NCBI RefSeq assembly: GCF_000836725.1
Contig: NZ_JXTH01000001.1
Coordinates: 35,259 to 99,258, forward strand
Reading direction: 5' to 3'
DNA length: 64,000 bases
Source: Anoxybacillus thermarum
Lineage (GTDB): Bacteria > Bacillota > Bacilli > Bacillales > Anoxybacillaceae
The position numbers and the translations under genes are program-made. Of the stretch, positions 52,574 to 62,754 are shown piece after piece (the first letter of the stretch is position 1; each line of letters opens with the position of its first letter). The notes under the pieces were generated by a model. The model searched no databases, was not told the origin of the DNA, and saw nothing but the letters and a program-made list of their open reading frames with translations.

Positions 52574-53515
52574 ATGGGGAAAATCGCATTTATTTTTCCA
52601 GGACAAGGTTCGCAAACAGTCGGAATGGGAAAAGAATGGGCGAAAAAAGATGAGAAGGTAGCATCGATTTTTCGCCAAGCAGATGAACGATTGCAAATGT
52701 CTTTGTCACAACTTATTTTTGAAGGACCACAAGACGTATTAACAAAAACAGAAAACGCTCAACCGGCATTGCTCACGACAAGCATCGCATTTTTACAAAA
52801 AGTAAAAGAAGCAGGCATTCATCCGCATTATGTAGCGGGACATAGCCTCGGAGAATATAGCGCGCTTGTTGCAGCGTCTGTGTTGTCGTTTTCTGATGCG
52901 GTATATGCGGTGCGGAAGCGCGGGGAATTGATGGAAAAAGCCGTTCCAGCGCGACAAGGGACGATGGCAGCGGTGCTCGGCATGGATGAGGCGACGTTAC
53001 AGCACATTGTTGATGAAGTCACGACGGAATCATCGCCTGTGCAATTAGCGAACTTAAACTGTCCGGGACAAATTGTCATTTCCGGAGCAAAAGAAGCGGT
53101 TGAGCAAGCGTCACAACTGGCGAAAGAAAAAGGGGCAAAACGAGTCATTCCGCTTGAAGTAAGCGGACCGTTTCACTCCGCTTTAATGAAGCCGGCGGCA
53201 GAGCAGTTTTCATCTGTGCTTGACACATTGTCGTTTCAAGAAGGTGCTGTGCCGGTCATTTCAAATGTAACAGCTGAGCCGATGAAAAATCCAACGGAAA
53301 TAAAACAACGTCTTGTTGAACAATTGTATTCGCCTGTTCGTTGGGAGCAATCGATTCAAACGATGATCGATCTTGGTGTACACACGTTCATCGAAATCGG
53401 TCCTGGAAAAGTATTAAGCGGTCTAGTGAAAAAAATAAACCGTCATGTTAACGTCTATTCAATTTTTGATGAAGCTTCGTTTGCAGCGACGGTGACTGCA
53501 TTGAAAGGGGAATGA
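52574..53515 (+). CDS. fabD: Malonyl-CoA:ACP transacylase
   Basis: Transfers malonyl from CoA to ACP; 313 aa. The N-terminal [15 protein letters not shown] and nucleophile elbow [10 protein letters not shown] (Ser about 91) are intact, with the catalytic His in [10 protein letters not shown]. The second of two adjacent ATGs (52574) is chosen because GAGGTG is 5 nt away; the first would leave only 2 nt. It overlaps the fabG region by a few bases. Confidence 0.97.
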   Translation: MGKIAFIFPGQGSQTVGMGKEWAKKDEKVASIFRQADERLQMSLSQLIFEGPQDVLTKTENAQPALLTTSIAFLQKVKEAGIHPHYVAGHSLGEYSALVAASVLSFSDAVYAVRKRGELMEKAVPARQGTMAAVLGMDEATLQHIVDEVTTESSPVQLANLNCPGQIVISGAKEAVEQASQLAKEKGAKRVIPLEVSGPFHSALMKPAAEQFSSVLDTLSFQEGAVPVISNVTAEPMKNPTEIKQRLVEQLYSPVRWEQSIQTMIDLGVHTFIEIGPGKVLSGLVKKINRHVNVYSIFDEASFAATVTALKGE

Positions 53516-53517
53516 AG

Positions 53518-54255
53518 ATGGAAGGAAAAGTAGCGATTGTGACAGGGGCGTCACGTGGAATCGGGCGCGAAATCGCTTTGCATCTCGCTCGCCTCGGTGC
53601 AAAAGTAGCGGTCAATTATGCAGGGAGCGAAGCGAAAGCGAATGAAGTTGTTGCGCAAATTGTTGAACATGGTGGCGAAGCGTTCGCTGTGCAAGCCGAT
53701 GTGGCAAATAGCGAAGCGGTCGAGCGCATGGTGAAAGAAGTGCTTGAACGCTGGGGGCGCGTCGACATTTTAGTAAACAACGCAGGGATTACGCGCGACA
53801 ATTTGCTTATGCGCATGAAAGAAGAAGAATGGGATGCAGTCATTAACACAAACTTAAAAGGCGTCTTTTTATGTACGAAAGCCGTCACCCGTCCGATGAT
53901 GAAACAACGGTACGGTCGCATTGTCAACATCGCATCGATCGTTGGCGTGAGCGGCAATCCTGGTCAAGCAAACTACGTTGCAGCGAAAGCAGGCGTCATT
54001 GGTTTGACGAAAACAGCAGCGAAAGAACTCGCGAGCCGAAACATTACGGTAAACGCCGTTGCGCCTGGATTTATTACGACAGATATGACAGACCAATTAA
54101 GCGAAGATGTGCGCCGAGCGATGTTGCAACAAATTCCGCTCGCTCGCCTCGGAAATCCAGAAGATATTGCCCATGTCGTCGCGTTTCTTGTCTCAGATGG
54201 GGCAAGCTATATGACAGGGCAAACGATTCACGTCGATGGCGGCATGGTCATGTAA
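53518..54255 (+). CDS. fabG: 3-oxoacyl-ACP reductase FabG
   Basis: NADPH-dependent reductase of fatty acid elongation; 245 aa. It is a classical short-chain dehydrogenase: [12 protein letters not shown] cofactor loop, [14 protein letters not shown], catalytic Ser in [12 protein letters not shown], and YxxxK in NYVAAKAG. The ATG at 53518 is 8 nt after AAAGGGG; an ATG at 53512 overlapping the fabD stop is an alternative giving two more residues. Confidence 0.97.
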   Translation: MEGKVAIVTGASRGIGREIALHLARLGAKVAVNYAGSEAKANEVVAQIVEHGGEAFAVQADVANSEAVERMVKEVLERWGRVDILVNNAGITRDNLLMRMKEEEWDAVINTNLKGVFLCTKAVTRPMMKQRYGRIVNIASIVGVSGNPGQANYVAAKAGVIGLTKTAAKELASRNITVNAVAPGFITTDMTDQLSEDVRRAMLQQIPLARLGNPEDIAHVVAFLVSDGASYMTGQTIHVDGGMVM

Positions 54256-54275
54256 AAATTCGTTTTATTTTCTGA

Positions 54276-54291
54276 TATAATTCAGTATAAT
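54276..54291 (+). promoter_or_regulatory. Tandem TATAAT boxes before acpP
   Basis: TATAAT occurs at 54276-54281 and 54286-54291, 10 bp apart; -35 sequences are poor (TTTTAT). A separate promoter for the highly expressed acpP is plausible; which box is used is unknown. Confidence 0.5.
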
Positions 54292-54313
54292 GGCTTGAGG
54301 GGAGGTGAATAAA

Positions 54314-54550
54314 ATGGCAGACGTATTAGAGCGTGTAACGAAAATTATCGTAGATCGCCTTGGTGTCGAGGAGTCACAAGTGACGCTTGAATCTTCATTC
54401 AAAGAAGATTTAGGAGCAGATTCGCTTGATGTCGTTGAGCTTGTTATGGAGTTAGAAGACGAATTTGATATGGAAATTTCAGATGAAGAGGCGGAGAAAA
54501 TTGTTACTGTCGGCGACGCAGTAAACTACATAAAAAGCCGTCTATCATAA
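54314..54550 (+). CDS. acpP: Acyl carrier protein
   Basis: A 78-aa acidic carrier with the phosphopantetheine site [15 protein letters not shown] (Ser in D-S-L, about residue 37). The ATG at 54314 follows GGAGGTGAAT; the GTG at 54305 lies within the ribosome binding site. It is downstream of fabG and upstream of rnc, as in B. subtilis. Confidence 0.98.
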   Translation: MADVLERVTKIIVDRLGVEESQVTLESSFKEDLGADSLDVVELVMELEDEFDMEISDEEAEKIVTVGDAVNYIKSRLS

Positions 54551-54555
54551 TAAGC

Positions 54556-54597
54556 AAAGTCCCGTTTTGTAAGCGGGGCTTTCTATGCTTTTTACGT
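54556..54597 (+). terminator. Probable terminator after acpP
   Basis: AAAGTCCCG pairs with CGGGGCTTT (one G-T pair) at 54556-54564 / 54574-54582; an interrupted T-rich stretch follows (TTCTATGCTTTTT). Confidence 0.65.
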
Positions 54598-54619
54598 TTA
54601 TAGTTGGGGGTTCATACGC

Positions 54620-55336
54620 ATGTCGAAGCAACGACCGTACGTGAAGTTTAAACAGTTTCAAGAGCAAATTGGCATTTTTTTTCGCGATGAAAAATTGCTC
54701 ATCCAAGCATTTACCCATTCATCATATGTGAATGAGCATCGAAAGCGGCTACATGAAGATAATGAGCGCCTTGAATTTTTAGGAGATGCCGTCCTTGAAT
54801 TGACCGTTTCGCAATATTTATTTGAACAGTTTCCGCAAATGAGCGAAGGGGAATTAACGAAACTGCGGGCAGCGATCGTTTGCGAACCATCGCTTGTTAC
54901 GTTCGCTCATGCGCTATCGTTTGGCGATCTCGTTTTGCTCGGTAAAGGAGAAGAGTTGACGGGGGGACGAATGCGTCCATCATTGTTAGCGGACGTGTTT
55001 GAAGCTTTTATTGGAGCGCTTTATTTAGATCAAGGGATCGAGGCAGTCGTGCAATTTTTAGGGAAAACGATGTTCCCGAAAATTCGCGAAGGTGCTTTTT
55101 CTCATGTGATGGATTACAAAAGTCAACTACAAGAGCTTGTACAACGTGATGGCAGCGGCATTTTAGAATATAAAATTTTACAAGAACGAGGTCCTGCACA
55201 TAATAAAGAGTTCGTATCGCGCGTATCGTTAAACGGGGAAGAGCTTGGCGTTGGCATTGGTCGCTCGAAAAAAGAGGCAGAACAACGCGCCGCACAAATG
55301 GCATTAGCTAAGCTAAAACAATCACAACAAGGCTGA
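54620..55336 (+). CDS. rnc: Ribonuclease III
   Basis: Double-strand-specific endoribonuclease for rRNA and mRNA processing; 238 aa. The catalytic signature [13 protein letters not shown] is near residues 47-59, and the second acidic cluster is in [16 protein letters not shown]. The C-terminal double-stranded RNA-binding domain (about 163-234) has [14 protein letters not shown] and [18 protein letters not shown]. The TGA stop sits in a CAAGGCTG/CAGCCTTG hairpin (55328-55359). smc follows. Confidence 0.97.
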   Translation: MSKQRPYVKFKQFQEQIGIFFRDEKLLIQAFTHSSYVNEHRKRLHEDNERLEFLGDAVLELTVSQYLFEQFPQMSEGELTKLRAAIVCEPSLVTFAHALSFGDLVLLGKGEELTGGRMRPSLLADVFEAFIGALYLDQGIEAVVQFLGKTMFPKIREGAFSHVMDYKSQLQELVQRDGSGILEYKILQERGPAHNKEFVSRVSLNGEELGVGIGRSKKEAEQRAAQMALAKLKQSQQG

Positions 55337-55370
55337 TCCGGTGCGAAAGGACAGCCTTGCTTGTTGTTAC
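55328..55370 (+). terminator. Hairpin at the rnc stop codon, weak terminator candidate
   Basis: CAAGGCTG at 55328-55335 pairs with CAGCCTTG at 55352-55359 around a 16-nt loop; the tail CTTGTTGTT is only moderately T-rich. The rnc stop (55334-55336) is in the stem/loop border. Confidence 0.4.
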
Positions 55371-55395
55371 ATCTTTGAGATAAAGGGGGATACAA

Positions 55396-58300
55396 GTGTT
55401 CCTCAAACGATTAGAAGCTATCGGATTTAAATCTTTTGCAGATCGCATTTCAATCGATTTTGTTCCGGGTATGACGGCCATCGTCGGTCCGAACGGAAGT
55501 GGAAAAAGCAACATTACAGATGCGATTCGTTGGGTGCTTGGGGAGCAATCGGCAAAGTCTCTTCGCGGCGCAAAAATGGAAGACGTCATTTTTTCAGGAA
55601 GCGAATCGCGCAAACCGTTAAACGTTGCGGAAGTAACATTAACGCTTGATAATAGCGATCAATTTTTGCCACTTGAATACGAAGAAGTAAGTGTAACAAG
55701 ACGTGTGTATCGCTCGGGGGATAGCGAATTTTTTATTAATAAACAGCCGTGTCGCTTAAAAGATATTGTCGATTTATTTATGGATTCAGGCGTTGGTCGT
55801 GAAGCGTTTTCGATCATTAGCCAAGGAAAAGTCGAAGAAATTTTAAGCAGTAAACCGGAAGACCGTCGCATGATTTTTGAAGATGCAGCCGGTGTGTTAA
55901 AATATAAAATGAGGAAAAAAAAGGCTGAACACAAGTTGAGCGAAACAGAAGATCATTTACAACGCGTGCAAGATATTTTACATGAGCTAAACCAACAACT
56001 AGAACCGTTGAAACAACAAGCGTCCATTGCGAAAGAATATATCGAGAAAAAAGAACAATTACAAACATACGAAGTCGGGCTAATCGTCTATGAAATTGAA
56101 CAGCTACATGAAAAATGGGAAACGTTAAAAGAACAGCTCGCTATACATGAACAAAACGAGATCGAATTAGCAACGACGCTACAAAAAGAAGAAGCGCACA
56201 TCGCTGAATTGCGCCATGAACTGACGGCGCTCGATGAGTCGATTGACGGCTTACAACAAGTGTTATTGCTTGTGAGCGAAGAGCTAGAAAAAATGGAAGG
56301 AAAAAAACAAGTATTAAAAGAGCGAAAAAACAACGCCCATAAGCAACAACACCAAATGGAACAAACGGTGTCCCAACTGGCTGAGCGCGAACGTGTACTG
56401 GAAGCGACCATTGCAGAAAAAAAGAAGTTGCTTCAACAGCTTCAAACAAATGTGCAAGCGCTTCAAGCCGAATTAAAAGAAAAAAACAACGTGCTTTCCG
56501 CTTACGGTCCGAAAGCAGAGGCAGAAATTGAACGGCTCAAAAGTGAATATATCGATCTCGTTCACGAGCAAGCGACGTTGAAAAATGAACGGACGCACAT
56601 GGAAGCACAGTTGCAAAAAAACGAAGAGAAACAACGACAGCTGATTGCTGCAAACGACGAGCATATTCAGGCATACGAGCAAATCGCTCAACAATGGGAA
56701 CAAAAGCAACAGCTTGTTCACAAATTACAACAGCTCATCGCCGAGCAAGAAGAAGCAGTAAAAACAAAAGAACAACAATTAGCGGCGCAAAAAGAACAAT
56801 ATCGCAAAAAAGAAGCGACGTTATATGAAGCGTACCAATACGTACAAAAAATGAAATCAAAAAAAGAAATGCTTGAAGCGATGCAGCAAGAATACGCTGG
56901 ATTTTTCCAAGGTGTAAAAGAAGTATTAAAAGCAAAAGATCGCCTTCCAGGCATTCATGGGGCTGTCGTTGAACTGATGACGGTGCCGTCTGAGCTAGAG
57001 ACGGCGATCGAAGTGGCGCTTGGCGGAGCAGCGCAACATATCGTCGTAGAGAACGAACAAAGCGCCCGCGAAGCCATTCAGTTTTTAAAACGACAGGCGT
57101 ACGGACGAGCTACTTTTTTACCGCTCAACGTCATTCAAGGAAAATCGCTTCCTCCATCTGTGCGAGCGGATATGATGAAACATCCCGCGTATGTTGGCGT
57201 CGCTTCCGAATTAATTTCGTATGAAGCAACGTACGCGCAAGTGATGACAAACATTCTTGGAACGGTCATTATTACGCGTGACTTAAAAGGAGCGAATGAG
57301 CTTGCCCGCCAACTGCAATACCGCTATCGTTTCGTCACGCTTGACGGAGATGTTGTGAATCCTGGTGGGGCGATGACGGGAGGAACGGTAAACAAACAGA
57401 CGAGTTCATTATTAAGCCGCACGCGTGAACTTGAAGAAGTGACAGCAAGTTTTCGCGAAATCGAACGAAAAACGATTGAACTCGAACAGCGCATCCAGCG
57501 TGAAAAAGAGGCGATCGTCCAAGCAGAACAGCAACGGGAACATCTTTATGCGGAACTAGAAGCAAACCGTATGGCGCTGCAAGAAGAAAAAAGCGCATGG
57601 ACGGAACTAGACCTCCGGAAAAAACATATGGATGAGCGACTAGCTGTGTATCGCTATGAACGACAAACGCTTGAAGAAGAAAAACAACAGCTGACCGCCC
57701 GACTTCACGATGTTATGAAGCAGCTTAATGAGTTAGAGAAAAACATCGCTCATATTGACGAACAAGTACAGCAATGGACAGAAAAAAAACAGCTCGAACA
57801 ACAATCAAAAGAACAAATGCAAGAACAGCTGACCGCTTTAAAAGTCGCGCTCGCAGAAAAGCAAGAACACGTAAGAAATGAAGAACAACATGTGCGTCGA
57901 CTTGTCGAAGAATGGGAAGAAACGAAACGAACGCGCGCAAAAATGGAAGAGGAGCGGCATGAACTCATTCAGCATATGAACGAGCAAACGGAAGATGAAC
58001 AACAGCTCGAACGAATATGTAAAGAAAAAACGAAACAAAAAGAAGAAACGATTCAACTGATCGCAAGTCGGCGTGAACAGCGACTACAATACCAAACGAA
58101 GCTTGAACAGCTCGAAAAAGAAATAAAAGAGCTGAAACGTCAACATAAACAGTTAACGGATACGTTAAAAGACGAAGAAGTGAAACTTGCACGTTTTGAT
58201 ATGGAGTTAGATCATTTGTTGAACCGACTTCGTGAAGAATATAAACTATCGTTTGAAGCGGCAAAAGAATCGTTCCCGCTTCACATCCCAGCGCAAGAAG

Positions 58301-58956
58301 CCCGAAAAAAAGTAAAGCTCATTCAACTGGCGATTGATGAGCTTGGGACGGTGAACCTTGGCGCCATTGAAGAATATGAACGTGTATTCGAGCGCCATCG
58401 CTTTTTAACGGAACAAAAAGAAGATTTACAACGCGCGAAAGATACACTTTATCAAGTAATTGACGAAATGGACGATGAAATGAAGCGAAGATTTGCGGCG
58501 ACGTTTGAACAAATTCGTACCCAATTCGCGCGCGTGTTCGTCGAATTGTTTGGAGGAGGAAAAGCGGATTTAAAGCTGACCGATCCGAACGATTTACTTC
58601 ATACAGGTGTCGATATCGTCGCACAGCCGCCGGGCAAAAAACTGCAACATTTAAGTTTATTATCAGGCGGTGAACGAGCCCTTACTGCGATTGCGCTTTT
58701 ATTTGCTATTTTAAACGTTCGACCTGTTCCTTTTTGCGTGCTCGATGAAGTGGAAGCTGCACTAGATGAAGCAAACGTGCAACGATATGCGAAATATTTA
58801 AAGAAATTCAGCAACGAGACGCAATTTATCGTCATTACTCATCGAAAAGGAACGATGGAAGAAGCGGACGTATTGTACGGAGTAACGATGCAACAATCAG
58901 GCGTATCGAAACTTGTTTCAGTTCGATTGGAAGAAGCAGCTGGAAAGAAAGGATGA
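55396..58956 (+). CDS. smc: Chromosome partition protein Smc
   Basis: SMC condensin ATPase of chromosome segregation; 1186 aa. The N-terminal half-head has GPNGSGKSNITDAI (Walker A, residues about 32-45); coiled coils flank a hinge at about 510-680 (GVKEVLKAKDRLPGIHGAVVELM ... VNPGGAMTGGT); the C-terminal half-head has the signature LLSGGERALTAIALLF and Walker B FCVLDEVEAALDEANV. The start is GTG after AAAGGGGGA. Overlap with ftsY is avoided by a 6-nt gap. Confidence 0.98.
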   Translation: MFLKRLEAIGFKSFADRISIDFVPGMTAIVGPNGSGKSNITDAIRWVLGEQSAKSLRGAKMEDVIFSGSESRKPLNVAEVTLTLDNSDQFLPLEYEEVSVTRRVYRSGDSEFFINKQPCRLKDIVDLFMDSGVGREAFSIISQGKVEEILSSKPEDRRMIFEDAAGVLKYKMRKKKAEHKLSETEDHLQRVQDILHELNQQLEPLKQQASIAKEYIEKKEQLQTYEVGLIVYEIEQLHEKWETLKEQLAIHEQNEIELATTLQKEEAHIAELRHELTALDESIDGLQQVLLLVSEELEKMEGKKQVLKERKNNAHKQQHQMEQTVSQLAERERVLEATIAEKKKLLQQLQTNVQALQAELKEKNNVLSAYGPKAEAEIERLKSEYIDLVHEQATLKNERTHMEAQLQKNEEKQRQLIAANDEHIQAYEQIAQQWEQKQQLVHKLQQLIAEQEEAVKTKEQQLAAQKEQYRKKEATLYEAYQYVQKMKSKKEMLEAMQQEYAGFFQGVKEVLKAKDRLPGIHGAVVELMTVPSELETAIEVALGGAAQHIVVENEQSAREAIQFLKRQAYGRATFLPLNVIQGKSLPPSVRADMMKHPAYVGVASELISYEATYAQVMTNILGTVIITRDLKGANELARQLQYRYRFVTLDGDVVNPGGAMTGGTVNKQTSSLLSRTRELEEVTASFREIERKTIELEQRIQREKEAIVQAEQQREHLYAELEANRMALQEEKSAWTELDLRKKHMDERLAVYRYERQTLEEEKQQLTARLHDVMKQLNELEKNIAHIDEQVQQWTEKKQLEQQSKEQMQEQLTALKVALAEKQEHVRNEEQHVRRLVEEWEETKRTRAKMEEERHELIQHMNEQTEDEQQLERICKEKTKQKEETIQLIASRREQRLQYQTKLEQLEKEIKELKRQHKQLTDTLKDEEVKLARFDMELDHLLNRLREEYKLSFEAAKESFPLHIPAQEARKKVKLIQLAIDELGTVNLGAIEEYERVFERHRFLTEQKEDLQRAKDTLYQVIDEMDDEMKRRFAATFEQIRTQFARVFVELFGGGKADLKLTDPNDLLHTGVDIVAQPPGKKLQHLSLLSGGERALTAIALLFAILNVRPVPFCVLDEVEAALDEANVQRYAKYLKKFSNETQFIVITHRKGTMEEADVLYGVTMQQSGVSKLVSVRLEEAAGKKG

Positions 58957-58962
58957 GAAACG

Positions 58963-59961
58963 GTGAGCTTTTTTAAAAAGTTAAAAGAAAAAATTGCAAA
59001 ACAAGCGGATACAGTGACCGAAAAGTTTAAGCGCGGCTTAGAAAAAACGCGCGACTCTTTTGCAGGAAAAGTGAATGACTTAATTGCCCGCTACCGCAAA
59101 GTGGACGAAGAGTTTTTTGAAGAACTAGAAGAAATTTTAATTGCGTCAGACGTTGGTGTGGCAACGGTTATGGATTTCATTGATGAGTTGAAAATGGAAG
59201 TGAAGCGCCGCAACATTCAAGACCCGAAAGAAATGTATAGCGTCATTTCCGAAAAACTCATCGATATATATCAAGCGAGCGGCGATGAAACGACAGAATT
59301 AAACATTCAGCCAAACGGTTTAACGGTTATTTTATTTGTCGGTGTAAACGGCGTCGGAAAAACGACGACAATCGGAAAGCTCGCGTATAAATTAAAAAAC
59401 GAAGGAAAAAAAGTGATGCTTGCGGCAGGCGATACGTTCCGTGCTGGTGCGATTGAACAGTTAGAAGTATGGGGAGAGCGAGTAGGCGTCGAAGTGATTA
59501 AACAGTCAGCAGGCTCCGATCCGGCTGCGGTGATGTACGATGCGATTCAAGCGGCGAGATCGCGCAACGTTGACATTTTGTTGTGCGATACAGCCGGTCG
59601 CTTGCAAAATAAAGTGAACTTAATGAAAGAGCTTGAAAAAGTGAAGCGCGTCATTGAACGTGAAGTGCCAGGTGCACCGCATGAAGTGTTGCTCGTGTTA
59701 GATGCAACAACGGGACAAAATGCGATGAGCCAAGCGAAAACGTTTAAAGAAGCAACGAATGTTACCGGTATTGTACTCACGAAACTTGACGGCACGGCCA
59801 AAGGCGGCATCGTGTTAGCGATCCGCCATGAGCTAAACATCCCGGTGAAGTTCGTCGGGTTAGGAGAGAAAATGGACGATTTAGAGCCGTTTCAAGCAGA
59901 ACAATTCGTTTATGGACTATTTTCATCGTTTATGGAACGTGAAGAAGTGCAAGGAGAATAA
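58963..59961 (+). CDS. ftsY: Signal recognition particle receptor FtsY
   Basis: Membrane-associated SRP GTPase, 332 aa. A short basic N-terminal region (SFFKKLKEKIAKQ) and the helical N domain (about 20-110) precede the G domain with GVNGVGKTTTIGKLA, DTFRAGAIEQL, DTAGRLQNK and TKLDGTAKGG. It lacks the long acidic A domain of E. coli, as expected for Bacillus. The start is GTG; the smc-ftsY order is conserved. Confidence 0.97.
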   Translation: MSFFKKLKEKIAKQADTVTEKFKRGLEKTRDSFAGKVNDLIARYRKVDEEFFEELEEILIASDVGVATVMDFIDELKMEVKRRNIQDPKEMYSVISEKLIDIYQASGDETTELNIQPNGLTVILFVGVNGVGKTTTIGKLAYKLKNEGKKVMLAAGDTFRAGAIEQLEVWGERVGVEVIKQSAGSDPAAVMYDAIQAARSRNVDILLCDTAGRLQNKVNLMKELEKVKRVIEREVPGAPHEVLLVLDATTGQNAMSQAKTFKEATNVTGIVLTKLDGTAKGGIVLAIRHELNIPVKFVGLGEKMDDLEPFQAEQFVYGLFSSFMEREEVQGE

Positions 59962-59962
59962 C

Positions 59963-59991
59963 TTGACAGCATCGGTTAAAACATATACACT
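59963..59991 (+). promoter_or_regulatory. Sigma-A promoter for ylxM-ffh
   Basis: TTGACA at 59963-59968 and TACACT at 59986-59991 are 17 bp apart, beginning two bases after the ftsY stop codon. Confidence 0.7.
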
Positions 59992-60032
59992 AAAGTCATG
60001 TAAAGGCGTTTCACTTAACAGGGGGGAGTTTC

Positions 60033-60365
60033 ATGCTAGAAAAAACAACGAGAATGAACTACTTATATGACTTTTACCAATCGTTGTTGACACCGAAGCA
60101 GCGGAACTATATGTCCCTTTATTACTTAGACGATTACTCCCTCGGTGAAATTGCCGAAGAGTACGAAGTGAGTCGTCAAGCTGTATACGATAACATTAAA
60201 CGGACGGAAGCGATGCTAGAAGATTACGAGCAAAAGCTATTGCTGTTTCAAAAATTTCAACAGCGGCAAAAACTATTGCATTCGTTAAAAACGCATATTG
60301 CCGAACGCTATCCGAACGATGAAGAGCTGATAAAGCTCGTTGTGGAGTTGGAGAAATTAGAGTAG
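60033..60365 (+). CDS. ylxM: SRP-associated helix-turn-helix protein YlxM
   Basis: A 110-aa UPF0122 protein. The sigma-70 region-4-like helix-turn-helix is [28 protein letters not shown] near residues 32-60; the rest is helical. In Streptococcus it binds SRP and affects its GTPase. The ATG follows GGGGGGAG; ffh follows 12 nt later, the usual pairing. Confidence 0.93.
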   Translation: MLEKTTRMNYLYDFYQSLLTPKQRNYMSLYYLDDYSLGEIAEEYEVSRQAVYDNIKRTEAMLEDYEQKLLLFQKFQQRQKLLHSLKTHIAERYPNDEELIKLVVELEKLE

Positions 60366-60377
60366 GGGGCGGTAACG

Positions 60378-61718
60378 ATGGCATTTGAAGGATTGGCCGA
60401 CCGTCTGCAACATGTCATGAATAAAATTCGTGGCAAAGGCAAAGTCACGGAAGCCGATGTAAAAGAAATGATGCGCGAAGTGCGGCTAGCGCTATTAGAA
60501 GCTGACGTCAATTTTAAAGTCGTCAAAGACTTTGTGAAAAAAGTAAGCGAGCGAGCTGTCGGACAAGAAGTGTTAAAAAGTTTGACCCCGGGACAGCAAG
60601 TCATTAAAGTCGTCAAAGAAGAATTGACGGAATTAATGGGAGGAGAAAATAGCAAAATTGCTGTCGCAAGTCGTCCGCCAACCGTCGTTATGATGGTCGG
60701 TTTGCAAGGGGCAGGAAAAACGACGACGACGGGGAAATTAGCGAACTTACTGCGCAAAAAACATAATCGCAAACCGTTGCTCGTCGCCGCTGACGTTTAC
60801 CGTCCAGCGGCGATCAAACAGCTTGAAACGCTAGGTAAACAATTAAACATCCCTGTATTTTCGCTCGGTGATCAAGTAAGCCCAGTTGAAATCGCCAAGC
60901 AAGCGATCGCAAAAGCGAAAGAAGAACACCACGATTATGTGCTAATCGATACCGCAGGGCGACTGCACATCGACGAAGCGCTCATGGATGAATTAAAACA
61001 AATCAAAGAAGTGACGAAACCGGATGAAATTTTCCTCGTCGTCGATGCGATGACAGGACAAGATGCGGTAAACGTCGCGCAAAGCTTTAACGAACAGCTT
61101 GGCTTAACGGGCGTCATTTTGACAAAGCTCGATGGCGATACGCGCGGCGGAGCGGCATTGTCGATTAAAGCTGTCACAAATACGCCAATTAAATTCGTCG
61201 GTATGGGCGAAAAGCTCGATGCGCTTGAACCGTTTCATCCCGAGCGGATGGCATCGCGCATTTTAGGCATGGGCGACGTACTGACGCTCATTGAAAAAGC
61301 GCAAGCGGCCGTCGATGAAGAAAAAGCAAAAGAGCTCGAACAAAAAATGCGCACAGCCTCATTTACCCTTGACGACTTTTTAGAACAGCTTGGACAAGTG
61401 CGTAAACTTGGCCCGCTTGATGAAATTTTAAAAATGTTGCCGGGCGCGAACAAAGTGAAAGGGCTCAACAACTTACAAATTGATGAAAAACAAATTAGTC
61501 GCGTCGAAGCGATTATTCGCTCGATGACAAAAGAAGAAAAAATGAACCCAGACATCATTAACTCAAGCCGCAAAAAGCGAATCGCCAAAGGAAGCGGAAC
61601 GACGGTTCAAGACGTCAACCGCTTGTTGAAACAGTTTGACGAAATGAAAAAAATGATGAAAATGATGACAACTATGCCAAAAGGGAAAAAGAAAGGGTTC
61701 CGTTTCCCGTTCATGTAA
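60378..61718 (+). CDS. ffh: Signal recognition particle protein Ffh
   Basis: SRP54 GTPase that binds signal sequences and 4.5S/6S SRP RNA; 446 aa. N domain about 1-90, G domain with GLQGAGKTTTTGKLA, DVYRPAAIKQL, DTAGRLHIDEAL and TKLDGDTRGG, and the methionine-rich M domain from about 300 (MLPGANKVKG ... MKKMMKMMTTMPKGKKKG). No SRP RNA gene was found in this window. The ATG follows GGGGGCGG. Confidence 0.98.
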   Translation: MAFEGLADRLQHVMNKIRGKGKVTEADVKEMMREVRLALLEADVNFKVVKDFVKKVSERAVGQEVLKSLTPGQQVIKVVKEELTELMGGENSKIAVASRPPTVVMMVGLQGAGKTTTTGKLANLLRKKHNRKPLLVAADVYRPAAIKQLETLGKQLNIPVFSLGDQVSPVEIAKQAIAKAKEEHHDYVLIDTAGRLHIDEALMDELKQIKEVTKPDEIFLVVDAMTGQDAVNVAQSFNEQLGLTGVILTKLDGDTRGGAALSIKAVTNTPIKFVGMGEKLDALEPFHPERMASRILGMGDVLTLIEKAQAAVDEEKAKELEQKMRTASFTLDDFLEQLGQVRKLGPLDEILKMLPGANKVKGLNNLQIDEKQISRVEAIIRSMTKEEKMNPDIINSSRKKRIAKGSGTTVQDVNRLLKQFDEMKKMMKMMTTMPKGKKKGFRFPFM

Positions 61719-61728
61719 ACAAAATGAT

Positions 61729-61778
61729 AGTGTTAAGAAAAAACACTTTACAAACAAAACGTTTATTGCTAATATACT
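61729..61778 (+). promoter_or_regulatory. Hairpin and promoter between ffh and rpsP
   Basis: A short hairpin AGTGTT/AACACT with A-rich loop near 61730-61747 may be a weak terminator. TTTACA at 61747-61752 with TAATAT at 61770-61775 (17-bp spacer) is a plausible promoter for rpsP; TATACT at 61773-61778 gives a 20-bp spacer. Confidence 0.5.
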
Positions 61779-61813
61779 ATCTTGTGTGAAATATTTTCGG
61801 AGGTGCTACAATT

Positions 61814-62086
61814 ATGGCAGTAAAAATTCGTTTAAAACGTATGGGTGCAAAAAAATCACCATTTTATCGTATCGTTGTTGCAGACTCTCGTTCTCCACGT
61901 GACGGTCGTTTCATCGAAACAATCGGCACATACAACCCGTTAACAGAGCCTGCAGAAATTAAAATTAACGAAGAGCTTGCGTTAAAATGGTTACAAAACG
62001 GTGCGAAACCATCTGACACAGTGCGCAACTTGCTTTCAAAACAAGGAATTTTAGAAAAATTCCACAACTTAAAGTACGGAAAGTAA
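61814..62086 (+). CDS. rpsP: Ribosomal protein S16
   Basis: Small-subunit protein bS16, 90 aa, with the family start [26 protein letters not shown] and [12 protein letters not shown]. The ATG is preceded by GGAGGTG. It heads the rpsP-khpA-ylqD-rimM-trmD cluster typical of Firmicutes. Confidence 0.98.
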   Translation: MAVKIRLKRMGAKKSPFYRIVVADSRSPRDGRFIETIGTYNPLTEPAEIKINEELALKWLQNGAKPSDTVRNLLSKQGILEKFHNLKYGK

Positions 62087-62089
62087 TGT

Positions 62090-62317
62090 ATGAAAACGTT
62101 GCTTGAGACGATTGTTCGGTCACTTGTCGATCATCCGGAATGCGTCGTCATTCGCGAAACGGAACAGCAACAATCGATCACATATTCGATTGCCCTTCAT
62201 CACGAAGACGTTGGAAAAGTGATCGGAAAAAACGGACGAATCATTCAAGCGATTCGTACCGTTGTTCAAGCAGCAAACGAGTCGAATAAGCGAATAGACG
62301 TACGCATCGAAGAGTAA
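62090..62317 (+). CDS. khpA: KH-domain RNA-binding protein KhpA (YlqC)
   Basis: A 75-aa single KH-domain protein; the GxxG loop is in GKVIGKNGRIIQAIRTVV. In streptococci KhpA with KhpB affects division and small RNAs. The ATG begins 3 nt after the rpsP stop; CGGAAAG upstream is a modest ribosome site. Position between rpsP and rimM is diagnostic. Confidence 0.95.
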   Translation: MKTLLETIVRSLVDHPECVVIRETEQQQSITYSIALHHEDVGKVIGKNGRIIQAIRTVVQAANESNKRIDVRIEE

Positions 62318-62346
62318 GGGAGAGGGAGATACCTCCCCTTTTTTCG
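62316..62346 (+). terminator. Terminator-like hairpin between khpA and ylqD
   Basis: GGGAG pairs with CTCCC around ATAC (62324-62328 / 62333-62337), followed by C and a T run; an outer AAGGG/CCCTT pairing is an alternative. It may reduce transcription into ylqD-rimM-trmD. Confidence 0.7.
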
Positions 62347-62365
62347 TTCAGAAAGGCGGTGCGCC

Positions 62366-62749
62366 ATGAAAATTATTCAAACGGTTGAAGTGAGACAACG
62401 ATTGACAGAAAAAAGTAAGCAACAACTCATTCAACAATTGACGGCACAAAAGCGACAGCTTGAACAACAATGTGAGCAGCTTATTTTTGAACAAAAACGA
62501 ATGGAAAAGCAAACATCATTTCCACCGAAACAAATTAAAGAAAAGTTTGAACGGGAAATGCAAGTTCGACGTCAAAAAATAGCGGAACTTGACTTCCTTC
62601 TCGAACAATTGCGCATATTACCGATAGGAAGCGAAATAAAAGAACGAGAGGTGCAGGGGATTGTCGACGTTCACATCGGTGATCGTTGGTCGCCTCAAAA
62701 AACGATTATTATTGAAGATGGAATTGTTGTTGACATACGCGAGGGGTGA
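62366..62749 (+). CDS. ylqD: YlqD family protein, function unknown
   Basis: A 127-aa protein. Residues about 10-85 are a Q/E/K-rich helix that looks coiled-coil ([21 protein letters not shown]); the C-terminal part, [32 protein letters not shown], looks like a small beta domain. Family YlqD is found in Bacillaceae between khpA and rimM, with no role assigned. The ATG follows AAAGGCGGTG; the end contains the rimM ribosome site. Confidence 0.9.
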   Translation: MKIIQTVEVRQRLTEKSKQQLIQQLTAQKRQLEQQCEQLIFEQKRMEKQTSFPPKQIKEKFEREMQVRRQKIAELDFLLEQLRILPIGSEIKEREVQGIVDVHIGDRWSPQKTIIIEDGIVVDIREG

Positions 62750-62754
62750 TCGTT